Source: a virus
Reading direction: 5' to 3' (one strand)
Length of the DNA: 41,741 nucleotides
Virus record (IMG/VR): IMGVR_UViG_3300032360_000020
Span: 1 to 41,741 of that record
The notes under the pieces are model-generated. The model saw only the letters and a program-made list of their open reading frames with translations. It was not told the DNA's origin and made no database searches. Numbering within the stretch: position 1 is the first letter of the stretch; the number at the start of each line of letters is the position of its first letter. The position numbers and the translations under genes were made by a program. This document shows positions 1 through 7,094 of the stretch, piece by piece.

Positions 1-28
1 TTGGGTATTACAAGGTAGCCGTATGTTT

Positions 29-820
29 TTATCTACGAGATCCTACAAGGCTAGGCATTTGATTAGCACCTAGCATAGAACGATGAATTTCTTCATTTTC
101 GTCTTCTGCTAAAGGTACTCCATCTGATCCTACAGGAGCATCAGGATTATCAAGTAAACCGCCTATTGCATATCTCTCTTTAACACCACCACCATGAGCA
201 TCAGCTTCACGTTCAGCATCATCCATCATTGTCTGAAGATTATCTGCACCAATCTCATCAGTGGCTTGTTCAGTGACTACAAACTCTCCATCCGACAGTC
301 TTGCCGGTATCGAGTCTGATACACCAGTTCCGGGGCCTTCAACTTCTCCTTCCCCAGAAAACTCAGAAGCAGACGTTATTACCTTATCGAAAATATCGTT
401 AAGTTTTGGGTCTGCATCTAAAGCATTCATTAAATAGTCTTGTTCTGATTCATCTAAGGTTTCTCCTAAGATAAAATCTAAATGGCTATCTTCCATTTCT
501 TCATCAGGTACTTGCTCTGCCATTGCTTGTTCGTCAGGCGTATAAGTATCTAATGGCATTTCTTCTTCTAAATCCATTTCAGGTGGTACTAGCATTGAAG
601 GGCCTCCTTCGGCTTGGCTCACCCTAGCTGCTGCGGCTCTAGCTGCTCTATCTTCTTCATCTTGCTTATGCCTATCTAAAATTGCCTGTCTATTGTCTGT
701 AGGGACACGACTAGCTCTTGCTTTTGATTTAACTTCTGAAGTCTTTATGTCTTTTTTGCTATATTTATCAAGCTTCTTTGAGTCTTTTAAAATACCAGTG
801 CTGGGATCTTCTTCATGCAT
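29..820 (-). CDS. Structural or scaffold-like protein downstream of portal
   Basis: A 263-residue, very acidic protein, last visible gene of the packaging block. The N-terminal third is rich in Lys, Arg and Ala and looks helical; the middle (about 80-150) is packed with Glu and Asp. Near residues 160-180 it carries GTGVSDSIPARLSDGEF, a motif that recurs in many phage virion-associated proteins of marine podoviruses and T7-like phages. A position between portal and the expected capsid gene, with an acidic, helical composition, would suit a scaffolding or capsid assembly protein, but this is inference. A good ribosome binding site (GGAGAGGAAAG) precedes the start, and its start overlaps the stop of the small gene at 813-1046. 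Nothing but 28 bases remain beyond its stop before the window edge. Confidence 0.8.
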   Translation of the reverse strand: MHEEDPSTGILKDSKKLDKYSKKDIKTSEVKSKARASRVPTDNRQAILDRHKQDEEDRAARAAAARVSQAEGGPSMLVPPEMDLEEEMPLDTYTPDEQAMAEQVPDEEMEDSHLDFILGETLDESEQDYLMNALDADPKLNDIFDKVITSASEFSGEGEVEGPGTGVSDSIPARLSDGEFVVTEQATDEIGADNLQTMMDDAEREADAHGGGVKERYAIGGLLDNPDAPVGSDGVPLAEDENEEIHRSMLGANQMPSLVGSRR

Positions 821-1046
821 TATCTTTCCTCTCCATTGCTTCTTTAATGTTATCCTTCAACTGCTCTAGGCGTACCAGAGAATTCAGCCTCCCCTGGCAT
901 CGGTACAGCTCCAGTTCCGACGTTGCCACCGCCAGTACCTGTAGCTCCAAGTCCTTGAGCGTCTGGAGGTACTCCTTCAGGGGTTCCCATGCCTCCGGGT
1001 TGTTCACCAAGGGGGCCAGCTTCCGGGCCAGTTGTTTGTCCAGCAT
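813..1046 (-). CDS. Small helical protein overlapping the portal C-terminus
   Basis: A 77-residue protein read in a different frame from the portal and overlapping the last 197 nt of the portal gene. Its sequence (starting MLDKQLARKLAPLV, then repeated Leu, Glu and Lys with helical spacing and an amphipathic end) reads like a real soluble helical protein. The portal frame over the same bases is low-complexity Gly, Pro, Thr and Gln. An AGGA about 12 nt upstream of the ATG could serve as binding site, and the stop overlaps the next start by 8 nt, as expected in this operon. Small proteins of this type beside portal genes occur in related phages from memory. Function unknown; an assembly or connector accessory is possible. 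Confidence 0.7.
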   Translation of the reverse strand: MLDKQLARKLAPLVNNPEAWEPLKEYLQTLKDLELQVLAVATSELELYRCQGRLNSLVRLEQLKDNIKEAMERKDNA

Positions 1047-3054
1047 TATTTTGAAGTCCTATTATTTGAGCCATGAGAGCTGCTTCTTCAGGGTCGTTCA
1101 TTAGTTCATCAGGATCTAAATCAAGACTGTAAGCAAGCTCACCAATTAGCTTGTTCATTTTAATGAAAGGTGCAATAGCTGGATTCTGTGCAGTCTGTAA
1201 GAACGTAGTTAAACGTTGTGACCTTACTTCTTTCTGCATCAAGCTGTTTGTACCCGTGGCTTTTACTTCTAAGTCTCCTTGAACGTCTACTTTAGATTCT
1301 AGGAATTGCATATTCCATTGAAAGTAGGACTCTCCTAAAGGCTTTAAAAGGAAATCGTCTAAATTCTTTATAACTGTTTTAATATTAAGTGATGCTGCAC
1401 CAAATAGCATTGACATTCCTGAAGCTGTTCGTGTCATACTCTGTACGCCTGTCTGACCATGCGAATAACTCGGTATGCCTGTCTGCTCGTCTGCTAATTG
1501 CCTAAACTTATCAAACATCATCATGTTTTCTTGCGAGGTATTAGGGAACTTCAAGCCGTTTATTGCTTGCCCCGGCATTCCTGCTTGCCTTCTGAATATC
1601 TTACCCGGATATATCTCCATGCTTTGACCGCCTACTAGGGCAGTTTCATCTACATCGAAGACAAGAGAGCCTGACATAGCTAAATTGTCTATTGCCATCC
1701 TTGCATGACCGTTCATAATCTTTTGAGAGTCATCCATGTTCTCTGCTACACCTATACCAAAGAAGCTATAAGGGTTTCTCTCGTAAGGGAAGGAATGATA
1801 TGGAAGTCTAAAGGGTGTGAATGGGTTTATAACGGCTCTGAGTAGCTGTCCGTTACATATCCAAGCATTTATCTGCACTTCATCAAGGTCATCTACTTCA
1901 TCTGGAATATCCATGCCTACTTGACGAGCATATTCACCATCCATTACGCCCCAATACTCTAAAACTTCAAATTGTCCTGCACCGTAGTCTTCTGAACGGT
2001 GATCATCCTTTAATTCTTGTTCATATCCTTTTTCTTCGTAGTTAGAGCCTAATGTTATTGCTTCTCGTATAGCATCTTTATCAAAATAAGGCATCTTAGC
2101 CAAAGAACGGATCTTAGTTCTGTTCATCTTATGTCTATGGAAGACATATTCACACTCATTAATGTTGGTAGCGTTAGGATCAGGAAAGAAATCCCATATG
2201 CTTACAAATTCTATACGAGGAACTCTAACATCTACAGGTTTATACGCTCTAGCGCCTTCTCCACTATCTTCCCATCTATTTAAAGTCTTATTAAAGTTGA
2301 ACGGGCCTTTTATAATGCCTGTACCGAATAAAGAAGACTCAAAAAGAGCATTACGAATTTCACTAGCACCACTTGATTCTTCAATCTGATCATGTATTAA
2401 CTTCTCCATCCTTCTTGCTGCTTCTTTAGCGGGGCTAACTTGCGGAGCTGCTGGGTCTGTACTCGGCCCTTCTGTAAGGAGGCCGCCTTCTTCTGCTTGA
2501 GTTTCTGTTGATACAACTGAAAATTTCCCTTGGTCATAGGTCGCTCCCGTCTTAAGTACACGCCCGTCACCTTCGTAACCAACATCATATGGAGACTCCC
2601 TTTCTTCCCCTCCTTCTCCAGTTTCCTCTTGGGGTGTTGTTTCAATTCCCGGTACAGGGTTTTGAGTGTCTAAATGTGCATACTCTGAGATACCTTCCGG
2701 GACTTTAGTTTCTGATACGCCTATAGGGAACTTATTAGCTCCGAATATAACATCTACTAGCTGTCCAAAAGCTGCTAATACCTTAGTTTTTGTAACCTTA
2801 ACGAACACTCTGGACTTTTCAGACTCTCTGAACCGTACATTCTTAGCGTATAAGCCTCTGTAGTTATGATATGCGGTGAGCCATCTAGATTCATCTAAGC
2901 CTCTTGCTGTAACAGCAGAATCATAACGGTCTGTTATAAGACCTACTAGGTTTTTCCTTAAGGTTTCTTCTAGGGTTAGCTGTAGGCCAGACTCATCTGG
3001 TACTTCTTTAAAGTACACATTGTTAGCTGTTAAATTATTATCTTCTTCTGCCAT
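850..3054 (-). CDS. Portal (head-tail connector) protein
   Basis: This 734-residue protein is the probable portal: the ring at the capsid vertex through which DNA is packaged and ejected. The call rests on its length, on being 5 nt downstream of the large terminase, and on a composition typical of large podovirus portals, with an N-terminal segment rich in charged helices (ITDRYDSAVTARGLDESRW near residue 40) and a long mixed core. Residues about 155-215 form an acidic, Gly-rich insertion. The final 70 residues are low-complexity Gly, Pro and Thr, and this part overlaps a second gene in another frame (813-1046), so its composition may be dictated by that overlap. No single catalytic motif is expected in this family. 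Confidence 0.88.
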   Translation of the reverse strand: MAEEDNNLTANNVYFKEVPDESGLQLTLEETLRKNLVGLITDRYDSAVTARGLDESRWLTAYHNYRGLYAKNVRFRESEKSRVFVKVTKTKVLAAFGQLVDVIFGANKFPIGVSETKVPEGISEYAHLDTQNPVPGIETTPQEETGEGGEERESPYDVGYEGDGRVLKTGATYDQGKFSVVSTETQAEEGGLLTEGPSTDPAAPQVSPAKEAARRMEKLIHDQIEESSGASEIRNALFESSLFGTGIIKGPFNFNKTLNRWEDSGEGARAYKPVDVRVPRIEFVSIWDFFPDPNATNINECEYVFHRHKMNRTKIRSLAKMPYFDKDAIREAITLGSNYEEKGYEQELKDDHRSEDYGAGQFEVLEYWGVMDGEYARQVGMDIPDEVDDLDEVQINAWICNGQLLRAVINPFTPFRLPYHSFPYERNPYSFFGIGVAENMDDSQKIMNGHARMAIDNLAMSGSLVFDVDETALVGGQSMEIYPGKIFRRQAGMPGQAINGLKFPNTSQENMMMFDKFRQLADEQTGIPSYSHGQTGVQSMTRTASGMSMLFGAASLNIKTVIKNLDDFLLKPLGESYFQWNMQFLESKVDVQGDLEVKATGTNSLMQKEVRSQRLTTFLQTAQNPAIAPFIKMNKLIGELAYSLDLDPDELMNDPEEAALMAQIIGLQNNAGQTTGPEAGPLGEQPGGMGTPEGVPPDAQGLGATGTGGGNVGTGAVPMPGEAEFSGTPRAVEG

Positions 3055-3059
3055 ATATT

Positions 3060-4775
3060 CTAGTATCCAAATACTTCATCTGAGGGCGTATAAGCCTGTT
3101 CGAGGCGTAAATTCCTCAACTGGTTTAGTGGATCATTGATTCTTGGCCTAGACATGATCAAATACCGTAAGGCATCATAGGCATGGTCAGGCGCATGAGT
3201 ATCAACGTCTTCTGGGTTAGATTTATCCAGAGGAATACTTTGAAGTTCGCGTATCAGGCTGGGACAGCTATTAAAAATCTGTAATCTTGGTCTTCCGCTT
3301 GGCTGTAATCTTAAGTATTCGTGGATTTGTATCTTTCCTTGTATTCTATTTTTATCTGCTCTTCGCAATTTATGGCCCTGTCGGACGAGTGTTTCGCCTA
3401 CGGTGGGGCCTGTTGTTCCTGTTCTTGACCAAGCAGAGGTGTCTAAAACTCCTTGGACTGATAAAGGGTCTGCAAGTTCCATTTCAGTTATCTTGCGTCC
3501 TAAATCTTCTCCTGTCAAGCCTTTACGGTACAATTCTCTGTAAACTATTAAAGTTCCATCGCTTGGATCTACTGTAGCCCAAATACAAGCACTCTCAGAA
3601 GCATAACCATAGTCAATACCTTTAACCCTTTCCCAGTGTATGGGGATTTGAAAAGGAGGTATAACATGTTCTTCTAAGTTAAACTCTGTAAAAGCTGCTC
3701 CTTCATTAACATCCCAGTTGCCTTCTAAAAGCTGCTTACGCTGCGTAGGCGGTAAAGACTTCAGCATCTGTTCATATTGACCATCTCTGGCTAAATATGG
3801 ATTATCCTGTAGTCTTGCTGGTATAAACTTTCTTGTAAGACCATCCTTTCCTATAAAACTTTCATCAGGTTCTGAAGGATCTATATATCTTTTCTTAACC
3901 CAGTGTGCTCCTATCCCTCCGGGGTTAGCTGTGCAACGCATATAGGGCGTTATCTCATTATCTGTCGTTCTTAAGCGTGATGCTAAATAGTTCCAAGAGA
4001 ACTCTGTCGGTAAATGTGTTATCTCATCAAACCCTATCCAACTGTAAGCTTGTCCTTGGTATCTGTAAACATCTGCATCTCTCTCAAGGAAACCAAATTC
4101 TATCTTAGCGCCTGAAGGAAAGTTCCATAGCTTCTCGACCTCTCTATATTTAGAGCCGGGAAAAGCTTTAGGGTATAATTCCCTTGATTTGTCTATCAAC
4201 TCTCTTAGTTCTGGCATAGACCTTCTTAGTATCAAAGCTCTATGGACTTGTTTATGACAGAACCTAAGTGGGTCTACTATCATTGCATAGCTTTTACCAC
4301 CCCCTGCTGAACCTCCGTAAAGTACGTCCTTTTCTCCAGCAGCTAAGAAGGCTTCTTGTGGGCCTTCATTGGCTTTAAATACGACACTTCGTCCTTCTTT
4401 ATTCTCTTGTATAAAAGATCTAACTGTTTCTGGAAGAGTGTTTAAATCTCCCTCATCTACTACTCTAGTGTCGTTATCAGAGTCTAGTTTATTATAAACT
4501 TCTTTCTTAGTTTTTAAAGAGGCTCTTTTCCTTCCTAGTCTACCCTGTAAGGTTTTTATAGACTTTTCAGCATCCTTAACAGATCGCTTTGCAGACATTT
4601 TAGCTTTCTGGGTAGAATGATATGTATAGCTTCTAGATTTAGTTCCCTTCCTTCTACCTGATTTCTTCTTTGGGGTTCCATCTAATTTTAATATAAAAGA
4701 ACCATCCTCAGCAGAAGTTAAGTAGTTCTCAGGATGCAGATCCCAGTCTTTCTTCTGTTGTAACTGTTCTGTCAT
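3060..4775 (-). CDS. terL: Terminase large subunit (packaging ATPase and nuclease)
   Basis: A 571-residue packaging motor. The Walker A loop GGSAGGGKS lies at residues 154-162 and a Walker B-like segment (SWIGFDEITHLP) follows about 85 residues later. The C-terminal half begins with GIDYGYASESACIW, the usual first acidic residue of the RNase H-like nuclease, and a late Asp-rich segment (DVDTHAPDHAYDALRY) matches the end of the nuclease domain. The first 100 residues are a Lys and Arg-rich extension before the ATPase core. The annotated start overlaps the upstream gene by 47 nt; a later start cannot be excluded because the extension is not needed for the ATPase fold. It would work with the small subunit at 5024-5434. 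Confidence 0.95.
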   Translation of the reverse strand: MTEQLQQKKDWDLHPENYLTSAEDGSFILKLDGTPKKKSGRRKGTKSRSYTYHSTQKAKMSAKRSVKDAEKSIKTLQGRLGRKRASLKTKKEVYNKLDSDNDTRVVDEGDLNTLPETVRSFIQENKEGRSVVFKANEGPQEAFLAAGEKDVLYGGSAGGGKSYAMIVDPLRFCHKQVHRALILRRSMPELRELIDKSRELYPKAFPGSKYREVEKLWNFPSGAKIEFGFLERDADVYRYQGQAYSWIGFDEITHLPTEFSWNYLASRLRTTDNEITPYMRCTANPGGIGAHWVKKRYIDPSEPDESFIGKDGLTRKFIPARLQDNPYLARDGQYEQMLKSLPPTQRKQLLEGNWDVNEGAAFTEFNLEEHVIPPFQIPIHWERVKGIDYGYASESACIWATVDPSDGTLIVYRELYRKGLTGEDLGRKITEMELADPLSVQGVLDTSAWSRTGTTGPTVGETLVRQGHKLRRADKNRIQGKIQIHEYLRLQPSGRPRLQIFNSCPSLIRELQSIPLDKSNPEDVDTHAPDHAYDALRYLIMSRPRINDPLNQLRNLRLEQAYTPSDEVFGY

Positions 4776-5031
4776 ATGTCTTGTCTATGTGCTTTTTTAA
4801 ACCAATATGAGATAGATATCTTCCTGTTTTAAAGTGTAGCCACTCTGAAGCCATTCTTAAGCTTAAGGAGTCTACAACAACCATATCACAAATAAATTCT
4901 AAGTCTTCTAGTTGAGACTTTATAGGCTTTAACCAGCCTTCTATATCAGAAACAATATAGCCAAAAGGGATTGTAGACGTTACTCTTTTAATGTACCCTT
5001 TTGGGACATCAATATTAATAATATTACTCAT
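4729..5031 (-). CDS. Small protein between terminase subunits
   Basis: A 100-residue protein whose C-terminal part (SLRMASEWLHFKTGRYLSHI) looks like a compact helical domain, possibly DNA-binding. It overlaps the small terminase by 8 nt and the large terminase by 47 nt, so it is embedded in the packaging operon and probably translated by coupling. I do not recognise a named family. A role as packaging accessory or DNA-recognition adaptor is inference from position only. Confidence 0.7.
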   Translation of the reverse strand: MSNIINIDVPKGYIKRVTSTIPFGYIVSDIEGWLKPIKSQLEDLEFICDMVVVDSLSLRMASEWLHFKTGRYLSHIGLKKHIDKTYDRTVTTEERLGSAS

Positions 5032-5434
5032 ATTCTCCCTCCAATACTACTTTCTCTTTTTGGGGTAATATGAATAAACCACCTGAAACATTATGGTCTA
5101 TGTTTAACTTCTCAGTTTTAACTACGCCCACTCTGTCCAGTATAGCTTGTGCAGCCTGTAGCTTACAACTTGCTTGCGGTAAAGGTCTATCTGTATCCAT
5201 TATGGTGACAAGCTTAAATGCTGCCTTTGGAGCACTGTGAGCCAAAATGTCTTGGGATAAATCTATTAATTCTTCTTTTAAACTTTGTATAACTTGGTTG
5301 GGACTTCCTTTATATCCAGCTAATTCAGCAGATTTCTTTAGATCACCTCCTGTTTCTATAACGTTGTCCAGAAACGATTGCTGCATTTCCGTCAGGTTTC
5401 GTGGGGTATCTTTTTTCTCAATAGAATATTTCAT
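5024..5434 (-). CDS. terS: Terminase small subunit
   Basis: A 136-residue protein, first gene of the leftward operon. Residues about 13-55 (TEMQQSFLDNVIETGGDLKKSAELAGYKG and onward) form a helix-turn-helix of the kind small terminase subunits use to bind packaging sites. The next part is helical (AAFKLVTIMD, AAQAILDRVGV), as in the oligomerisation region, and the tail is acidic. The start at 5434 lies only about 2 nt downstream of the predicted transcription start of the promoter at 5443-5471, so the mRNA would be nearly leaderless; the alternative is Met16 at 5389, with only a weak binding site. The two choices differ by 15 residues that do not affect the domain. Confidence 0.8.
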   Translation of the reverse strand: MKYSIEKKDTPRNLTEMQQSFLDNVIETGGDLKKSAELAGYKGSPNQVIQSLKEELIDLSQDILAHSAPKAAFKLVTIMDTDRPLPQASCKLQAAQAILDRVGVVKTEKLNIDHNVSGGLFILPQKEKVVLEGEYE

Positions 5435-5442
5435 TTGTAAGT

Positions 5443-5471
5443 ATTATACGGTCGTATGAGCCATTTGTCAA
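5443..5471 (-). promoter_or_regulatory. Perfect-consensus sigma70 promoter for the packaging operon
   Basis: On the minus strand TTGACA (5471-5466) is separated by exactly 17 nt from TATAAT (5448-5443). Both hexamers match the bacterial sigma70 consensus at every base. The expected start point, near 5436, is just upstream of the small terminase ATG at 5434. Confidence 0.85.
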
Positions 5472-5511
5472 GTGTTTTCTTTAAATAAGTGAAAAAAAGC
5501 TTGACAAATGG
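5461..5511. repeat. Inverted repeat linking two divergent -35 boxes
   Basis: CCATTTGTCAA at 5461-5471 is the exact reverse complement of TTGACAAATGG at 5501-5511, with a 29-nt AT-rich spacer. Each arm contains the -35 hexamer of one of two divergent promoters plus five bases beyond it. The identity beyond the hexamer suggests a shared protein-binding site, or descent by duplication of one promoter. Which of these applies cannot be decided from sequence. Confidence 0.85.
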
Positions 5512-5529
5512 TGAAATAAACACTATAAT
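5501..5529 (+). promoter_or_regulatory. Perfect-consensus sigma70 promoter for rightward genes
   Basis: TTGACA at 5501-5506 and TATAAT at 5524-5529 are separated by exactly 17 nt, a full consensus match. The start point should lie near 5536. The first well-supported rightward gene begins at 6146, so the transcript would have an untranslated leader of about 610 nt, which runs antisense to the doubtful minus-strand gene at 5687-5920. Confidence 0.85.
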
Positions 5530-5686
5530 AGAGCCATTAAGCCCCCCGGGTTTGCATAGTATATAGACCCACCTGAATATCCCCCCTTTAAGACCTTCCT
5601 AGTTATAGAGACTTTAGAGACTATATAGCCGATTAAACTAGTTTACACTTCAAAGTTTCTAAAAATGTGTGTGATTGCTATATATA

Positions 5687-5920
5687 TCATGGGTGGGGGT
5701 GGTGGTCTCCTGCCCGGTCTTGGCGGCTGGATAGATCTGACAGACTGAGCAGCCTTGGAGACTGTAAAGACCTGTAGTATACCTGATTCTGTTCTGGTTT
5801 GCAAGGTTTAACTGACTTGGTAAGCCTGTAAAGTAACGAAACGATGTTACTCCGATTAAGGATATCAATGACTTGGAAGGTTTTATAGTTCTCGCTGAGT
5901 ACTCTGCTTTCATCACTCAT
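5687..5920 (-). CDS. Possible small gene sharing its start region with the 6146 gene
   Basis: A 77-residue open frame beginning MSDESRV, the same first residues (one change) as the rightward gene at 6146 (MSDENRV). The similarity covers about 54 nt of leader and the first 23 nt of coding sequence and then stops. A binding site is present (AGAGG and AAAGG before the ATG). The rest of the frame is Ser, Leu and Arg-rich, ends in a His-Pro run and does not resemble a folded family. It may be a truncated relic of a duplicated gene, or a real early peptide. An alternative frame at 5659-5916 overlaps it and looks less natural. Confidence 0.35.
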   Translation of the reverse strand: MSDESRVLSENYKTFQVIDILNRSNIVSLLYRLTKSVKPCKPEQNQVYYRSLQSPRLLSLSDLSSRQDRAGDHHPHP

Positions 5921-6167
5921 ACCTTTATCAACCTCTGTATGTGTTTAAAGCCGATTATAAAGCGATGCAATCACACTAAGGTTTAAAATTTCTGTACCGT
6001 AATCTCTCGCAACAACTAAAACTCTAACTTCACACCACCTTTTTATCACTCTACCCTGTACGAGCGACAAAAAGTCTCTCGCAACGGCGGTGTGATTAAA
6101 ACATGCATCGCTTCACAATCAATAAACACACACAGAGGTTTCAAAATGAGTGATGAAAACAGAGTAC
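5899..6167. repeat. Inverted duplication of a translation start region
   Basis: Two 78-nt copies face outward: 5899-5976 (minus strand) and 6090-6167 (plus strand). Each runs from GTGTGATT through GCATCGCTT, a run of ACACA, AGAGGTT, and ATGAGTGATGAAA into the first codons of a gene. They differ by substitutions and short indels. Between them lie 113 nt that include two copies of TCTCTCGCAAC (6003-6013 and 6075-6085). The region holds no other gene I can support. Confidence 0.8.
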
Positions 6168-6583
6168 CATGTAGTAATGATCAGATCTTACGGTTTGCCA
6201 GCAGATTTGCTCGTCCAGGGTTTGTTCCTTGTACGGCCGATGAGGCGAAACGTGAGCTTCAGCTTGATCCTGAGCGTTGCAATAATACCAACGTTTGGAA
6301 TGCTATCATAGAGTTTTTTAAGGCTGGTCATGCTAGTAAAAAGTATATCCTTACTGGCCCGGACGTTAATGCTTTAACAAGGGATGAGCGAGATTTAGAC
6401 GGTGCTCTTCCTACGATAGCTGCTCTTGGCTTAACTCCCAAGGCATTTGAGAAGCATTTAATTGCCACAGGCTGTTGTGTTAAGGAAGACTTTAACAAGT
6501 CTGCATGGACGAAGGCCGGAAAGAGATCTGCTTTTTCCAGAGTCGCTAAGACTGGGATGATTTTAGATTTATCTAAGATTTAA
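6146..6583 (+). CDS. Early protein of unknown function
   Basis: A 145-residue protein and probably the first gene of the rightward transcript. It looks soluble and globular, with mixed helices and several Cys residues (CSNDQ, VPCTADEA, TGCCVKED). I do not recognise a family. The ATG at 6146 was chosen over an in-frame GTG at 6092 because AGAGGT sits 7 nt upstream and because the start region is duplicated at 5899-5976. Base composition is less AT-rich than in the small genes that follow. Position directly behind the strong promoter suggests an immediate-early, host-directed function, which is inference. The reading frame is closed by hairpins at 6598 and 6650. Confidence 0.7.
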   Translation: MSDENRVPCSNDQILRFASRFARPGFVPCTADEAKRELQLDPERCNNTNVWNAIIEFFKAGHASKKYILTGPDVNALTRDERDLDGALPTIAALGLTPKAFEKHLIATGCCVKEDFNKSAWTKAGKRSAFSRVAKTGMILDLSKI

Positions 6584-6597
6584 CAGTCTGTCAGGTT

Positions 6598-6635
6598 AGG
6601 AAGTCTGAAAGGGCTTCCTGATCTGATAGTTTTTG
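6598..6635 (+). terminator. Repeat hairpin 1 of 3, terminator-like
   Basis: AGGAAG (6598-6603) pairs with CTTCCT (6614-6619) around a 10-nt loop, followed by GATCTGAT and five T residues at 6630-6634. It lies 15 nt after the stop of the 6146 gene. The loop, spacer and tail are shared with hairpins at 6650 and 7095. Confidence 0.6.
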
Positions 6636-6649
6636 AGAAGTATCTGATC

Positions 6650-6686
6650 AGAGAGTCTGCAAAGGCTTTCTGATCTGATGGTTTTT
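6650..6686 (+). terminator. Repeat hairpin 2 of 3, terminator-like
   Basis: AGAGAG (6650-6655) pairs with CTTTCT (6666-6671), including one G-T pair, around a loop related to that of the first copy. GATCTGAT and five T residues (6682-6686) follow. The arms differ from the first copy yet still pair, which supports a conserved structure rather than conserved sequence alone. Confidence 0.6.
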
Positions 6687-6723
6687 ACTCTGCCATCTAA
6701 TTTAATTATAGGGAGAATATGTT

Positions 6724-6756
6724 ATGGTGTATTTAGAGGTTAGTAGTTCTTATTAA
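6724..6756 (+). CDS. Possible 10-residue leader peptide
   Basis: A short frame encoding MVYLEVSSSY follows AGGGAG by a workable distance. Its stop codon (6754-6756) lies one base before the first arm of a set of competing helices at 6758-6847. This is the layout of a ribosome-controlled leader. The start region (6705-6726) resembles that of the gene at 6923, with TTA, GGGAG, TATG and TATG in the same order. There is no direct evidence of translation. Confidence 0.35.
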   Translation: MVYLEVSSSY

Positions 6757-6757
6757 G

Positions 6758-6881
6758 GATACCAAGACTGGGTATCAATTTAACGATAGGGACTAGACCA
6801 ACTGACGGAAGTTACGTAAAATGAACTGACCCGTCCCGATACCAGTCCATTCTGCTGATTTGATGCGGTAGAATGGGCTGG
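6758..6881 (+). ncRNA. Candidate structured leader RNA with competing helices
   Basis: Several strong pairings can be drawn. GATACC (6758-6763) pairs with GGTATC (6771-6776). GACTGGGTATC (6766-6776) pairs instead with GATACCAGTC (6838-6847), one G bulged. CCAGTCCATTCT (6842-6853) pairs over 12 bp with AGAATGGGCTGG (6870-6881), including one G-T pair. A GGGAC/GTCCC pair lies inside the second helix. The first and second share GGTATC; the second and third share CCAGTC, so they compete. No coding frame of note covers the region. It may be an attenuator, a regulatory leader or a free small RNA. Confidence 0.5.
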
Positions 6882-6922
6882 GCCTTCTGAATTAATAATA
6901 ATCTGATTAGGGAGTATGATGT

Positions 6923-7072
6923 ATGAAACATAATAGCAATGAACGACGTAAGTCTGCACTGGAACGTCTGAAAGATTCTGAATTCTTTGATAAGAAAGAT
7001 AGGACTAAAGAATCATGGCAGAAGCGAGTTGACCATGAGATTAAAGTTCTTGAGCATAGAATTCAGAAATGA
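6923..7072 (+). CDS. 49-residue charged helical protein
   Basis: An unlisted small frame starting at the ATG after AGGGAGTATGATGT. The product is highly charged (MKHNSNERRKSALERLKDSE at the start, then EIKVLEHRIQK at the end) and predicted as two helices or a short coiled coil. Similar tiny charged proteins are found in early regions of T7-like phages, from memory. Function unknown. It lies between the structured RNA and repeat hairpin 3, so its transcript is probably ended by that hairpin. Confidence 0.65.
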   Translation: MKHNSNERRKSALERLKDSEFFDKKDRTKESWQKRVDHEIKVLEHRIQK

Positions 7073-7094
7073 TCTGATTGAGAATGATCTGATT

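Noticed and set aside
2397-2645. Minus-strand frame of 82 very basic residues inside the portal gene
   Set aside because: It lies wholly within a well-supported gene, has no start context and reads as a frame shadow of a Glu and Gly-rich segment.
5660-5830. GC-richer stretch considered as a tRNA or other stable RNA
   Set aside because: No cloverleaf, T-loop sequence or anticodon arm could be drawn on either strand.
5659-5916. Alternative minus-strand frame overlapping the possible gene at 5687-5920
   Set aside because: The 5687-5920 frame has the duplicated start region and binding sites; this one has neither and looks like its shadow.
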